From: Desulfuromonadaceae bacterium GWC2_58_13
Lineage (GTDB): Bacteria; Desulfobacterota; Desulfuromonadia; Desulfuromonadales; Trichloromonadaceae
Direction: 5' to 3'
DNA length: 16,253 nucleotides
Assembly (NCBI GenBank): GCA_001825565.1
Contig: MHXM01000091.1
Span: 8,029-24,281, forward strand
Shown here: piece by piece, positions 6,706-14,333 of the stretch
Numbering within the stretch: position 1 is the stretch's first letter
Layout: each line of letters opens with the position of its first letter
Made by a program: the position numbers and the translations under genes
Notes under the pieces: model-generated
Told to the model about the DNA's origin: nothing
Database searches by the model: none
The model's input: only the letters and a program-made list of their open reading frames with translations

Positions 6706-7572
6706 GTGGCCGGTTGCTCGCTGAAAAACATGGCGGTTCAACAAGCTACCGAACTCTTTTCCTCTTGCCCACCTCGCCAATTTTCGTTGCAGGACCAACC
6801 GGACAACCAGCCGTTTCTATTTGAACCCCGGCAACCGGCCCAAGCGGCGGTATTGCTGGTTCACGGCTTTACCGCAACCCCGTGGGAAATGCGTTCGCTC
6901 GGCACGGCCCTGGCCGAAGCCGGCTACCTGTCCATGGGAATCTGCCTGCCGGGTCACGGCACGACGTCCGCCGATCTCGTCAATTGTCGCTACGAGGACT
7001 GGCTGCAGGAGGTATGCAGAGGGTACCTGGAGCTTGCCGACCGCCACCGGCAGGTCTACGGGGTCGGCATGAGCACCGGCGCCCTGCTCCTGCTGGCCCT
7101 GGCCGAGCGAAAACCCATCACCGGGCTGGCCCTGCTTTCCCCGTTTCTTCGCCTGCGCCACCGCATGGCCCCGCTCGTCGGAGTGCTGCGCTTTTTCAAG
7201 CGCTACCAGCACAGAGAGGTGCCGGACAATCTAGCCGCTCACTACTACAAGGAGCGCCCACTCAACGGTATTTACCAGATTTACCGACTGATCCGGAACA
7301 TCCGCTCGGGTTTGCAACGAATTTCGACGCCAACGCTGATTTTCAGCGCCAAGGGCGACGAAACGGTCGATGCCGCCAGCGCCCACGACCTGTTCCGTCA
7401 ATTGGGCAGTCGACAGAAGCGGTTTCATCAATTCGGCCCGGAAATATCCCATGTCCTGGCCACCCGCGAGAACCCCCGCTGGCAGGAAACGCTGGACCAG
7501 ACGCTGATGTTTTTCAGAGAACTGGATCGAGAGCGGGAAGGCGAGACTGAAGATGGACAAAAAGTTTCCTGA
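6706..7572 (+). CDS. alpha/beta hydrolase (carboxylesterase/monoacylglycerol-lipase-like)
   Basis: A 288-residue serine hydrolase. The oxyanion strand VLLVHGFTATPWEM lies near residues 49-62. The nucleophile elbow GMSTG places Ser at about 123. An acidic residue in KGDETVD (about 218-222) and His in ISHVL (about 249) complete the triad. PGHGTT and the lid-like segment after LLSPFL resemble Est30-type carboxylesterases and monoacylglycerol lipases. The natural substrate is unknown but is probably a carboxylic ester. The start is uncertain: GTG 6706 has GAGAGG 5 bases upstream; GTG 6700 and ATG 6730 are also in frame. The first 30 residues lack a signal peptide. The last 59 bases overlap the end of coaE on the other strand. 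Confidence 0.85.
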   Translation: MAGCSLKNMAVQQATELFSSCPPRQFSLQDQPDNQPFLFEPRQPAQAAVLLVHGFTATPWEMRSLGTALAEAGYLSMGICLPGHGTTSADLVNCRYEDWLQEVCRGYLELADRHRQVYGVGMSTGALLLLALAERKPITGLALLSPFLRLRHRMAPLVGVLRFFKRYQHREVPDNLAAHYYKERPLNGIYQIYRLIRNIRSGLQRISTPTLIFSAKGDETVDAASAHDLFRQLGSRQKRFHQFGPEISHVLATRENPRWQETLDQTLMFFRELDREREGETEDGQKVS

Positions 7573-8128
7573 CCTGGGCTTCGGTTTGCTGCAAAGTGCC
7601 CGAGTTGTCGATGATGTAATCGGCCCGGCGGATCTTTTCCGACAGAGGCATCTGGGAATTGATCCGGGCCCGAGCGGCGGGTTCGCCAATTTCGTCCCGG
7701 GCCATCAGGCGACGCACCTGCTGACGTTCGTCGGCGGTAACCACCAGCACGGCATCCACCCGCCCTTCGGCGCCCGCTTCAAACAGCAGTGGCGCTTCGT
7801 AGACCACCAGGCGTCGATCCCGGGCCAACGCCCGCAGCCGCTGTTCAGCCAGTTGGGCAATGGCCGGATGCATGATGCCGTTGAGATCGATCCTTGCTCG
7901 CGGATCGGCAAAGATGATTTCGGCCAGAGCCTTGCGGTTCAGGTTGCCGTCGGTCAACAAGACCGAGGGTCCGAAATGCTCGACCAGCTTTTGCAAGGCT
8001 GGCGCACCGGGAACGACAACTTCGCGGGCCAGCTCGTCGGCACTCACCACCAAGGCGCCGAGGACGCAAAATATATGAGTAACAAAACTTTTGCCTGTGG
8101 CGATTCCGCCGGTGACCCCAAGAACCAT
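7514..8128 (-). CDS. coaE: dephospho-CoA kinase
   Basis: CoaE does the last step of coenzyme A synthesis, ATP-dependent phosphorylation of the ribose 3'-hydroxyl of dephospho-CoA. The 204-residue protein begins with the P-loop GVTGGIATGKS (residues 4-14). It continues with VVSADELAREVV (Ser where many members have Asp-Ala-Asp), the EAPLLFEAG strand, and the lid and C-terminal RARINSQMPLSEKIRRADYIIDNSG. ATG 8128 is chosen because GGAGGG (8134-8139 on the complement) sits 5 bases before it. An upstream extension to 8185 would add residues with no family likeness. The gene faces the alpha/beta hydrolase, and their ends overlap by 59 bases. It is divergent from the acyl-CoA ligase, so 8129-8247 must hold both promoters. 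Confidence 0.93.
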   Translation of the reverse strand: MVLGVTGGIATGKSFVTHIFCVLGALVVSADELAREVVVPGAPALQKLVEHFGPSVLLTDGNLNRKALAEIIFADPRARIDLNGIMHPAIAQLAEQRLRALARDRRLVVYEAPLLFEAGAEGRVDAVLVVTADERQQVRRLMARDEIGEPAARARINSQMPLSEKIRRADYIIDNSGTLQQTEAQVRKLFVHLQSRLPALDPVL

Positions 8129-8159
8129 CACTACCCTCCGGATAGCAAAATGAATGACC

Positions 8160-8183
8160 GCCCCGGCATCCAATAACCGGGGC
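8160..8183. promoter_or_regulatory. 7-bp GC inverted repeat between coaE and the acyl-CoA ligase gene
   Basis: GCCCCGG (8160-8166) and CCGGGGC (8177-8183), with a 10-base spacer, lie between two divergent genes. No T-run follows on either strand, so it is not a standard terminator. It could be an operator or a leader hairpin. Function is not shown by sequence. Confidence 0.3.
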
Positions 8184-8247
8184 ACGGAAAAAACAAATTT
8201 TAACAGGAGTTACCCGTTCTGGACGCATGATTTCGATCGGAGACCCC

Positions 8248-10080
8248 ATGAATGACACCCTACCCCGCATGATCCTTGAGCAGGCCCGGCGCCTGCATCA
8301 GCATACCGTGCTACGACAGAAACACCAGGGGAAATATCAGGATATTTCCTGGGCCCGCCTCGATGAAACCATCCGCCTCTTTGCCCGAGGCCTGCTGGCC
8401 CTGAAGGTCGAACGGGGGCAACGGGTCGCCATCATGGCCCCCAATGGTCCCGACTGGGTTTACGCCGATGTCGGCGCCATGCTCTGTGGCGCCATCTCGG
8501 TGCCGGTCTACCACACCACCGGGCTCTCCGCCATCCGCCACATCGTGGAAGACTCCCGGTGCCAGGTGATTTTCGTTCATTCGCCGCTGGCGGCCAATCA
8601 GATCGTCGCCCACCGCAAGTCGATGCCCCACTTGCAACAGGTTATCCTGCTCGAAGGGCAAGGGGACGGCCCGGACATTGTCGACCGGACCACCTTCCTC
8701 GACAACGCCAAAACGGTCGATCCCAGGATTCTCGACACATTGTTGGATGAGGGCAGAGGTTCGGACCTGGCCAGTCTGGTCTACACCTCCGGGACCACCG
8801 GGTTGCCCAAAGGGGTCATGTTGACCCACGAAAACTTTCTATCCAACATCCGCGCCTGCGTCGAGCTGTTCAAACTTGACCAACAGGATCAATGCCTGTC
8901 CTTTCTGCCGCTGTCCCACGTCTTTGAACGCATGGCCGGATATTACCTGATGCTCTACCGTGGCACGGTCATCGCCTACGCCGAAAGCTTCGACACCATC
9001 CCGGCCAACCTCGCCGAGATCCGCCCAACCGTGGCGATCAGCGTACCGCGCCTGTACGAAAAAATGTACTCCCGGATCATGGAGCGGGTCCTGGACGGCT
9101 CCTGGCTACGCAAGCAGATTTTTTTCGGCGCTCTGAAGGTCTGCCGTTCGGTGGTCAACCGGGAGCTCGCCGGACAGCCACCGCAATTCCTGCCGAAACG
9201 GCTGGCCGATCTGGCTAAAAAAACCATCTTCTCCAAGCTCAGAGAGCACCTGGGCGGACGGCTGCGGTTCTTCGTTTCCGGCGGCGCCCCCCTGAGCAAG
9301 GAAATCGCCGAATTTTTCCTGGCGGCCGGCATCCCGATTTACGAAGGGTACGGCCTGACCGAAACGGCGCCGGTCATTGCGGCCAACTACCCCGGACACC
9401 TGCGTCCGGGCACGGTGGGGCCGACGATCCCCGGAACCGCCGTGCGCATTGCCGAGGACGGTGAAATCCTGGTCCGGGGCCCCGGAGTATTTCAGGGATA
9501 CTGGAACCGTCCGGAAGAAACCGCCGAGGCCTTCGTCGAAGGCTGGTTCAAAACCGGCGACATCGGCACCCTTGACCAGGACGGCTACCTCTCCATTACC
9601 GACCGCAAAAAAGAGCTGATCGTGACGGCCGGCGGCGAGAACATTTCCCCCCAGTTCCTGGAGATTCTGCTCAAGTCCGACAAGTTCATCGCCAACGCCA
9701 TGGTCTACGGGGACCGCAAACCTTACCTCACGGCGTTACTGGTGCCGAACCTGGAAAACCTCGAAAAACATGCCCGCAGTCTGAAAATCGATTTTCTCGA
9801 CGCCTGCGATCTGGTCAACCACCCCGCCAGCCTCGATTTGATCCGCGACCGGCTCAACCAGCTACAGGGCCATCTTTCGCCGTTTCAGCGAATCAAGCGT
9901 TTCATTCTGCTGTCCGCGGATTTTTCCAGAGACGAGGTTACTCCGACCCTGAAACTGAAACGCAACCTGATCATCAAGCATTTCAGGCAGGTGCTCGAAG
10001 GGATGTACCTGGCTGCCGACCACGGCCCGCATGACAGCGCCTTCTGCGTCGTTGAAGAGCTCACCGAGGAGGAAAAATAA
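8248..10080 (+). CDS. AMP-forming long-chain acyl-CoA synthetase (FadD/FAA1-like)
   Basis: A 610-residue member of the ANL adenylating family that activates a carboxylic acid with ATP and joins it to coenzyme A. Motifs in order: the phosphate-binding loop VYTSGTTGLPKGVMLTH (about residues 177-193), FLPLSHVFERMAGYY, SVPRLYEKMYSR, FVSGGAPLSKEIAEFF, YEGYGLTETAPV (about 365), GWFKTGDIG (about 431), the hinge ITDRKKELIVTAGGENISP (about 448-466), and a C-terminal Lys in TLKLKR. The HVFERMAGYY and RLYEKMYS segments are typical of long-chain acyl-CoA synthetases, so fatty acids are the likely substrate, though not proven. ATG 8248 has GGAG 5 bases upstream (8239-8242); in-frame ATG 8227 lacks a well-spaced site. 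It is followed after 2 bases by the isochorismatase-family gene. Confidence 0.9.
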   Translation: MNDTLPRMILEQARRLHQHTVLRQKHQGKYQDISWARLDETIRLFARGLLALKVERGQRVAIMAPNGPDWVYADVGAMLCGAISVPVYHTTGLSAIRHIVEDSRCQVIFVHSPLAANQIVAHRKSMPHLQQVILLEGQGDGPDIVDRTTFLDNAKTVDPRILDTLLDEGRGSDLASLVYTSGTTGLPKGVMLTHENFLSNIRACVELFKLDQQDQCLSFLPLSHVFERMAGYYLMLYRGTVIAYAESFDTIPANLAEIRPTVAISVPRLYEKMYSRIMERVLDGSWLRKQIFFGALKVCRSVVNRELAGQPPQFLPKRLADLAKKTIFSKLREHLGGRLRFFVSGGAPLSKEIAEFFLAAGIPIYEGYGLTETAPVIAANYPGHLRPGTVGPTIPGTAVRIAEDGEILVRGPGVFQGYWNRPEETAEAFVEGWFKTGDIGTLDQDGYLSITDRKKELIVTAGGENISPQFLEILLKSDKFIANAMVYGDRKPYLTALLVPNLENLEKHARSLKIDFLDACDLVNHPASLDLIRDRLNQLQGHLSPFQRIKRFILLSADFSRDEVTPTLKLKRNLIIKHFRQVLEGMYLAADHGPHDSAFCVVEELTEEEK

Positions 10081-10082
10081 CC

Positions 10083-10655
10083 ATGATCGACAAACGCAAG
10101 CAACTCTGGCTCGAACGGGAAGGGACGGTGCTGGTCGTGGTGGATGTTCAAGAGCGACTGACCCCGGCCATGCCGCCGGAGGTCTTCACCAAGGCGATCC
10201 GAAACATCCGCATTCTGCTCGACGCCATGGGGATTCTGGGACTGCCGGTCATCATCACCGAGCAATACCCGGCCGGGCTGGGACATACCATCCCCGAGCT
10301 GGCGCCAGCCGCGGATGCCGTCCTGATCGAAAAAACCTCTTTCAGCTGCTGCGGGGAAAAGGACTTCCTTGCCGCGTTGAAGCGGCTGGACGCGGGGCAG
10401 ATACTGCTGGTCGGCATGGAATCCCATGTCTGCGTTTACCAGACCCTGCTCGACCTGCTGGGACAGGGTTACCCCGTGCATCTGGTCCGGAATGCGGTCT
10501 GCTCCCAGAACAAGATCGACTTCCTGACCGCCCTGCACAACGCCAGCCTGGCCGGAGCGACGATAACAACCGTCGAGATGGCCCTGTTCCAGATGCTGCG
10601 CCACAGCCGCGGACCGGAGTTCAAAGCCATTTCGGCACTGATTAAAAACCGCTGA
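10083..10655 (+). CDS. isochorismatase-family cysteine hydrolase
   Basis: A 190-residue cytoplasmic hydrolase with the Asp-Lys-Cys triad of the family: Asp21 (VVVDVQ), Lys84 (LIEKTSFS) and Cys117 (ESHVCVYQT), with the cis-peptide region VGMESHVCV intact. The length and the QYPAGLGHT segment fit the YcaC/nicotinamidase-like branch rather than true isochorismatases, and the substrate is unknown. The start ATG 10083 is 2 bases after the stop of the acyl-CoA ligase, and its strong GAGGAGGAAA site (10067-10076) lies within the end of that gene, so the two are translated from one message. A shared pathway is possible but not evident from sequence. Confidence 0.9.
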   Translation: MIDKRKQLWLEREGTVLVVVDVQERLTPAMPPEVFTKAIRNIRILLDAMGILGLPVIITEQYPAGLGHTIPELAPAADAVLIEKTSFSCCGEKDFLAALKRLDAGQILLVGMESHVCVYQTLLDLLGQGYPVHLVRNAVCSQNKIDFLTALHNASLAGATITTVEMALFQMLRHSRGPEFKAISALIKNR

Positions 10656-10660
10656 CACCA

Positions 10661-10690
10661 TTTACAATTCAGCATCAAAACACTATGCTG
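10661..10690 (+). promoter_or_regulatory. Weak promoter and 6-bp inverted repeat before the HEAT/HD-GYP operon
   Basis: TTTACA (10661-10666) and TATGCT (10684-10689), spacing 17, make a weak sigma-70 match in the only gap (48 bases) before the GTG start at 10704. An inverted repeat CAGCAT (10670-10675) / ATGCTG (10685-10690) covers the spacer and -10 region and could be an operator. Confidence 0.3.
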
Positions 10691-10703
10691 GGAAAAAAGA
10701 GCC

Positions 10704-12317
10704 GTGATCGAATCATCCCCGGGAGAAAACCAGAAGGTGGCCAGCAGAACACTCACATCGGAATATCTGGAATCGGCCCTGCGGGGCCTGGACGTTCTGT
10801 TGAAGGCAAGCCGTTTCTATCCCCCGGGCCACCCAGCCCTCAAGACGGCCGTCGAACAGACGCTGCTCAAATTCGCGCCACTGCTGATGGGCCGCGAGGC
10901 GATTGTCTTCTCTGTCCGCAAAGAGGTCTTTCTGGTCGACGACACGCCTCTGAACTCCCGGAACCTGGTTCTTAAAAACTTCGCCACCCAGTTGTTTGCC
11001 CGCCATGTGCGCTCCCTGTTGATCCTCCCCGACCTGAATTCGCGGGACCTGCGGGAATTCGCCCGCTGCCTGGCCAAGGAACCCCCTGAAATCCACCAGC
11101 AGGGAGGTGTCGCCGCCCTATTGCAGGAGGCCTGCGTAGCGACCCTCTGGATTAACGAATTCGATCTCGCCAACGTACTGGAGCAGAAGCATGAACGCGA
11201 AGCCAGACGGCAGGAGATGGAAGAAAACCAACCGGAAGCCGAGGGCGGACAAGGGACCCCGCCGTCGTTAGCCATCCAGCTTGAAGAGCAAGACCTTGAA
11301 AAGCTCTTGCTGGAAATGGAGCAAACCGAGTCGGACCAGCATTTCCGCATGCTGGCCAAAAACATCGAGCCGCTGGTGCTGTTGAACCTGACCGATTCCG
11401 GCCGGCCGCTGGTCATCCGGGCGCTGCTGCTGCTCTGCCGTTACGCGGCGGACCGCCAGCTTTCCCTGACCCGCCGCCAGGCGTCCCAAGAGACCCTGAC
11501 CCTGTTGATCCGGGAAGAGTTGTTCGATTTTCTGATAACATCGCTCTGCCAGAAAAACGATGTCCGCGAATCCCGCGAGCGCCTGCTCACCCTGATCGCC
11601 TGCTTCCGGGGTAAAATCGAAAAGTACCTGATGCAGCACCTGGCCGAAGAAAACGACTCTCAGTCCCGCAAAATCCTCGGCAGCGCCCTGCTCCGTCTGG
11701 GCGCCACCGCCTGCCCGGTACTGATCGAATATCTCAAGGATCCGCGCTGGTTCGTGGTGCGCAACGCCATCGGCATACTGGGTGAAATCCGCGACCGGCA
11801 AACCACCGGGCACCTGATCCCGATGCTGGCCCACGAAGACATCCGGGTGCGCCGGGAAACCGTTCGTGCCCTGACCAAAATCGGTGGCCGCAACGCCGAA
11901 GGGACACTGCTGCAGATTCTCGCCAGCGAAGACCAGGAAATGCGCCGCCAAGCCATCCTTTCTCTCGGAGCACTGAAATGTACCGCCGCCGTGCCGGCCC
12001 TGCTCGACCTGGCGACCCAGCGGGACGGCAAGGGGCAACGGCGCGACGAAAAGAAAGAAGCGGTCAATGCCCTGGGGCAGATCGGCTCCAGCGATGCGCT
12101 TCCTCAACTCACGGCAATTTTGAAAAGACGCCGTTTCTGGTTCAGTTCGCGGGACGATGAACTGCGCGCCGCGGCAGCCCTGGCCCTCGGTAAAATTGGG
12201 TCGCCAGACGCCCTGGTCCTATTGCACAAGGCGACCGAAGACCGCTCCCAACAGGTGGCCCGCGCCGCCCTGCTAGCCCTTAACCGGATCGAAAAGACCA
12301 CCTCCTATGCGTCCTGA
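10704..12317 (+). CDS. HEAT-repeat protein with N-terminal YPxxHPA domain
   Basis: A 537-residue protein with no signal peptide or membrane helix. Residues about 20-130 form a domain with FYPPGHPAL (38-46), a strand-rich middle (AIVFSVRKEVFLVDDTPL) and a LNSRDLREFARCL helix. The same layout starts the next gene's protein. Residues about 150-210 are charged and probably coiled or disordered. Residues about 215-310 are helical. Residues about 320-530 hold at least five HEAT repeats (for example DPRWFVVRNAIGILGEI, HEDIRVRRETVRALTKI, DQEMRRQAILSLGAL), which usually form a protein-binding solenoid. The start is GTG 10704 with a modest AAGAG upstream; no better start is seen. It overlaps the HD-GYP gene by 11 bases, so the two are probably made together and may bind each other. 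No enzyme motif is seen, and exact function is unknown. Confidence 0.82.
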   Translation: MIESSPGENQKVASRTLTSEYLESALRGLDVLLKASRFYPPGHPALKTAVEQTLLKFAPLLMGREAIVFSVRKEVFLVDDTPLNSRNLVLKNFATQLFARHVRSLLILPDLNSRDLREFARCLAKEPPEIHQQGGVAALLQEACVATLWINEFDLANVLEQKHEREARRQEMEENQPEAEGGQGTPPSLAIQLEEQDLEKLLLEMEQTESDQHFRMLAKNIEPLVLLNLTDSGRPLVIRALLLLCRYAADRQLSLTRRQASQETLTLLIREELFDFLITSLCQKNDVRESRERLLTLIACFRGKIEKYLMQHLAEENDSQSRKILGSALLRLGATACPVLIEYLKDPRWFVVRNAIGILGEIRDRQTTGHLIPMLAHEDIRVRRETVRALTKIGGRNAEGTLLQILASEDQEMRRQAILSLGALKCTAAVPALLDLATQRDGKGQRRDEKKEAVNALGQIGSSDALPQLTAILKRRRFWFSSRDDELRAAAALALGKIGSPDALVLLHKATEDRSQQVARAALLALNRIEKTTSYAS

Positions 12318-13644
12318 TCAGCTTAAAAAAATCATCTACGGGATTTCGGGAACCTACAAGGGGCTCCGTCTCTACCCCGCCGCCCACCCGGCCATCATGA
12401 AGCAGGCCCAGAACCTGGAACAGGATTTCCTGGTCCTGTTTCGGATAAAACCGCAACTTAAAATGGGGCTGCTCGAAGGAACGTTGTTCTTCGAAAATCA
12501 TCTGTTCGTGTCCAGCGAACCGGCCGTCGAGGAAATCTGTAACCTGCTCAAGGAACGAGAATTGGAGGGATTCGAATTCCAGGCCGGATTAACCGCGGAG
12601 GAGATCCAGCTCTTTTTCCAGCTGCTTTCGGAAAAACGCAGGGTCGGCCAGGACCTGGCGCAGAACATCGCCTCCCGGGGGGTGCGTCACATCCGCCCGA
12701 TCGCCCTGGAATCCGAGGACGAGCAGGATGCGCCCCAGGCCCCCCGTAAAATTTATCAGCGCGCGTTGAAGGCCGTCAGCCACATCTTCAACGATGTGCG
12801 GCTGGGAAAAATACCCTCGTCCAAGGAAGCGGTCGGGGTCATAAAAAGCATGGTCCAGTCGACCCTCACCGACCCCCACGCCCTGATGGCTCTGTCGATG
12901 CTCAAGGATTACGACAATTACACCTTTACCCATTCGGTGAACGTGTCGGTCATCGCTCTGGTGGTCGGGCAGGCCTACGGCCTGCCCGAAGACAAGCTGC
13001 GGACTCTCGGCCTCGGCGCCCTGCTGCACGATATCGGCAAGCTGATCATCGACAAGGATATCATCACCAAACCGGGGCGGCTGACCGCGGAAGAATACGA
13101 AGAGATCAAAAAACACCCCTTCTCGGGATCGGAAATCGCCAGCAAGATGGACGGCGTCTCCGATGAGGTGATCGACATCATCCTGGGACATCACCTCAAT
13201 TACGACCGCAGCGGCTACCCCGCCGACGCCCGTGGTCGAAAAATTTCGATATTGGCCGACATGACCACCATTGCCGACACTTACGACGCCATGACCACCC
13301 TGCGCTCCTATCAGCGTCCGGTGACGCCCCGCATCGCTACCGAAAACCTGCGGAAGTTGTCGGGAACGGCCCTGCATCCCCAACTGCTGGCAACCCTGAT
13401 CAAGGCGCTCGGCCCCTACCCGGTCGGCAGCCTGGTCCGCCTCGACAGTAACGAAATCGGCGTGATCACTCGCGTCGCCAGCCGGGAGAAAGATGCCGTG
13501 GAAATGAAAATCATTTTTTCGGCCTCGGGGGAAAAACTGGATGAACCGATTCGGGTGGCCCTGGTCGGCAACGAAGCAACCCGCATTGTCGCCGAGGTCG
13601 ACCCCTTCGTCAAAAGGATCGAGGTCACCGATTATTTTGAATGA
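12307..13644 (+). CDS. HD-GYP domain protein with N-terminal YPxxHPA domain (variant motif)
   Basis: A 445-residue protein. Residues 1-130 carry the same kind of N-terminal domain as the preceding protein (LYPAAHPAI at 22-30, LLEGTLFFENHLF, GLTAEEIQLFFQLL). Residues about 200-370 form an HD-GYP domain, a fold that commonly degrades cyclic di-GMP. Candidate metal ligands are His209 (FTHSVNVS), His241-Asp242 (HDIGK), His270 (KKHPF), His295-His296 and an Asp in ILADMTTIADTYDAMT. The signature reads HHLNYDRSGYP, where HHExxDGxGYP is usual, so the motif Glu and first Gly are replaced while GYP remains. Activity may be changed or lost. Residues 375-440 form a small beta-rich tail. The start ATG 12307 overlaps the HEAT gene by 11 bases and lacks its own strong ribosome-binding site. 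A perfect terminator follows. Confidence 0.88.
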   Translation: MRPDQLKKIIYGISGTYKGLRLYPAAHPAIMKQAQNLEQDFLVLFRIKPQLKMGLLEGTLFFENHLFVSSEPAVEEICNLLKERELEGFEFQAGLTAEEIQLFFQLLSEKRRVGQDLAQNIASRGVRHIRPIALESEDEQDAPQAPRKIYQRALKAVSHIFNDVRLGKIPSSKEAVGVIKSMVQSTLTDPHALMALSMLKDYDNYTFTHSVNVSVIALVVGQAYGLPEDKLRTLGLGALLHDIGKLIIDKDIITKPGRLTAEEYEEIKKHPFSGSEIASKMDGVSDEVIDIILGHHLNYDRSGYPADARGRKISILADMTTIADTYDAMTTLRSYQRPVTPRIATENLRKLSGTALHPQLLATLIKALGPYPVGSLVRLDSNEIGVITRVASREKDAVEMKIIFSASGEKLDEPIRVALVGNEATRIVAEVDPFVKRIEVTDYFE

Positions 13645-13677
13645 TCCCGTGCCGGGTCGCCGGGAACATGGAAATGG

Positions 13678-13708
13678 AAAAGCCGGTCCCTCGGGACCGG
13701 CTTTTTTT
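13678..13708 (+). terminator. Strong intrinsic terminator after the HD-GYP gene
   Basis: AGCCGGTCCC (13681-13690) pairs exactly with GGGACCGGCT (13693-13702). The stem is extended by AAA/TTT, and a run of seven T ends at 13708. The mirror strand has four T after the stem, so it can also stop the convergent HEAT gene on the minus strand, whose stop codon lies about 20 bases away. Confidence 0.93.
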
Positions 13709-13726
13709 ATCGAATCGGTAAAACCG

Positions 13727-14293
13727 TTAAAGTTCCAGTTGGCCGAGGGCGACGGCGGCTTCCTTGCGAACGTCCGGCTGCGGGTGCAGCAGCAGCGGCA
13801 ACAGCGCCGGCTCCGCCTCCCGGGAACCGATGGTTCCCAAGGATCGAATCGCCGACTTAACCAGCTCGGCATCCGGGTCCCCCAGCAGCGCCCCCAGATA
13901 GGGAATCAATCGCGCGTCGGAAAAATTGCCTAGAGCTTCGACGGCGTGCACCCGGACCGCCGGATGGGGGTCGGAAAGGCATTTGACCAGGTTGCCGAGC
14001 ACCTTGGGATTATTTTTTCTGCCCAGCACCTGCACCGCCGTGGCCCGGATATCCTCATCGGGGAAGGTCAGCGCCGCCAGCAACGGCGGAAAGACCTCGG
14101 GGGAGTTGATCCGTTCGAGCGCGAACAACGCCTTGACCCGCTGGCCGCGATTGCCACCTTTGAGCAGTTCGAGAATTTTGCCGAGATCCACGGCGGACTC
14201 AAGGGTCTCCAGAGCTCGGGCCGCCGCCTGGCGTACCCCCTCGTCCGGATCTTTCAGGCTGTTGCGCAGTGCTTTTTTCCGGTCTTCCAGCAT
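13727..14293 (-). CDS. small all-HEAT-repeat protein
   Basis: A 188-residue protein made almost wholly of about six HEAT repeats of roughly 31 residues. Each repeat carries a D/P-rich turn then a helix, for example DPDEGVRQAAARALETL, DEDIRATAVQVLGRK, DPHPAVRVHAVEALGNF, DPDAELVKSAIRSLGTI and QPDVRKEAAVALGQL. This is the PBS-lyase-HEAT type found in many bacterial adaptor proteins; no catalytic residue or membrane segment is seen. ATG 14293 has a GGGTGGGA stretch upstream as a ribosome-binding site. It is convergent with the HEAT/HD-GYP operon and shares its bidirectional terminator. Its repeats resemble those at the C-terminus of the 10704-12317 protein, so a functional link with that pair is possible but unproven. 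Confidence 0.85.
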   Translation of the reverse strand: MLEDRKKALRNSLKDPDEGVRQAAARALETLESAVDLGKILELLKGGNRGQRVKALFALERINSPEVFPPLLAALTFPDEDIRATAVQVLGRKNNPKVLGNLVKCLSDPHPAVRVHAVEALGNFSDARLIPYLGALLGDPDAELVKSAIRSLGTIGSREAEPALLPLLLHPQPDVRKEAAVALGQLEL

Positions 14294-14310
14294 TGCAGGA
14301 TCCCACCCTT

Positions 14311-14333
14311 ATTTCAGAATGTTCATTTCAGAA
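14311..14333. repeat. Direct repeat of ATTTCAGAA upstream of the small HEAT gene
   Basis: The 9-mer ATTTCAGAA occurs exactly at 14311-14319 and 14325-14333, a 14-base period, 18-40 bases upstream of the minus-strand start at 14293. Tandem 9-mers of this kind just before a gene can be binding sites for a regulator; no regulator is identified. Confidence 0.5.

Noticed and set aside
6700..6732. VAGC near the hydrolase start as a lipoprotein lipobox
   Set aside because: There is no positively charged and hydrophobic signal segment before it; the motif falls within the first six residues, too early for a signal peptide.
7553..8176. A 207-codon plus-strand frame opposite coaE
   Set aside because: The minus strand encodes an intact dephospho-CoA kinase with P-loop and ribosome-binding site; the plus frame is its shadow.
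11268..12107. A 279-codon minus-strand frame opposite the HEAT-repeat gene
   Set aside because: The HEAT repeats on the plus strand are unmistakable; the antisense product is Gln/Gly-rich and featureless.
12589..13872. A 427-codon open frame on the minus strand opposite the HD-GYP gene
   Set aside because: It is an antisense frame kept open by GC-rich codon use. The plus-strand frame has clear HD-GYP motifs, and the minus product is low-complexity with no family likeness.
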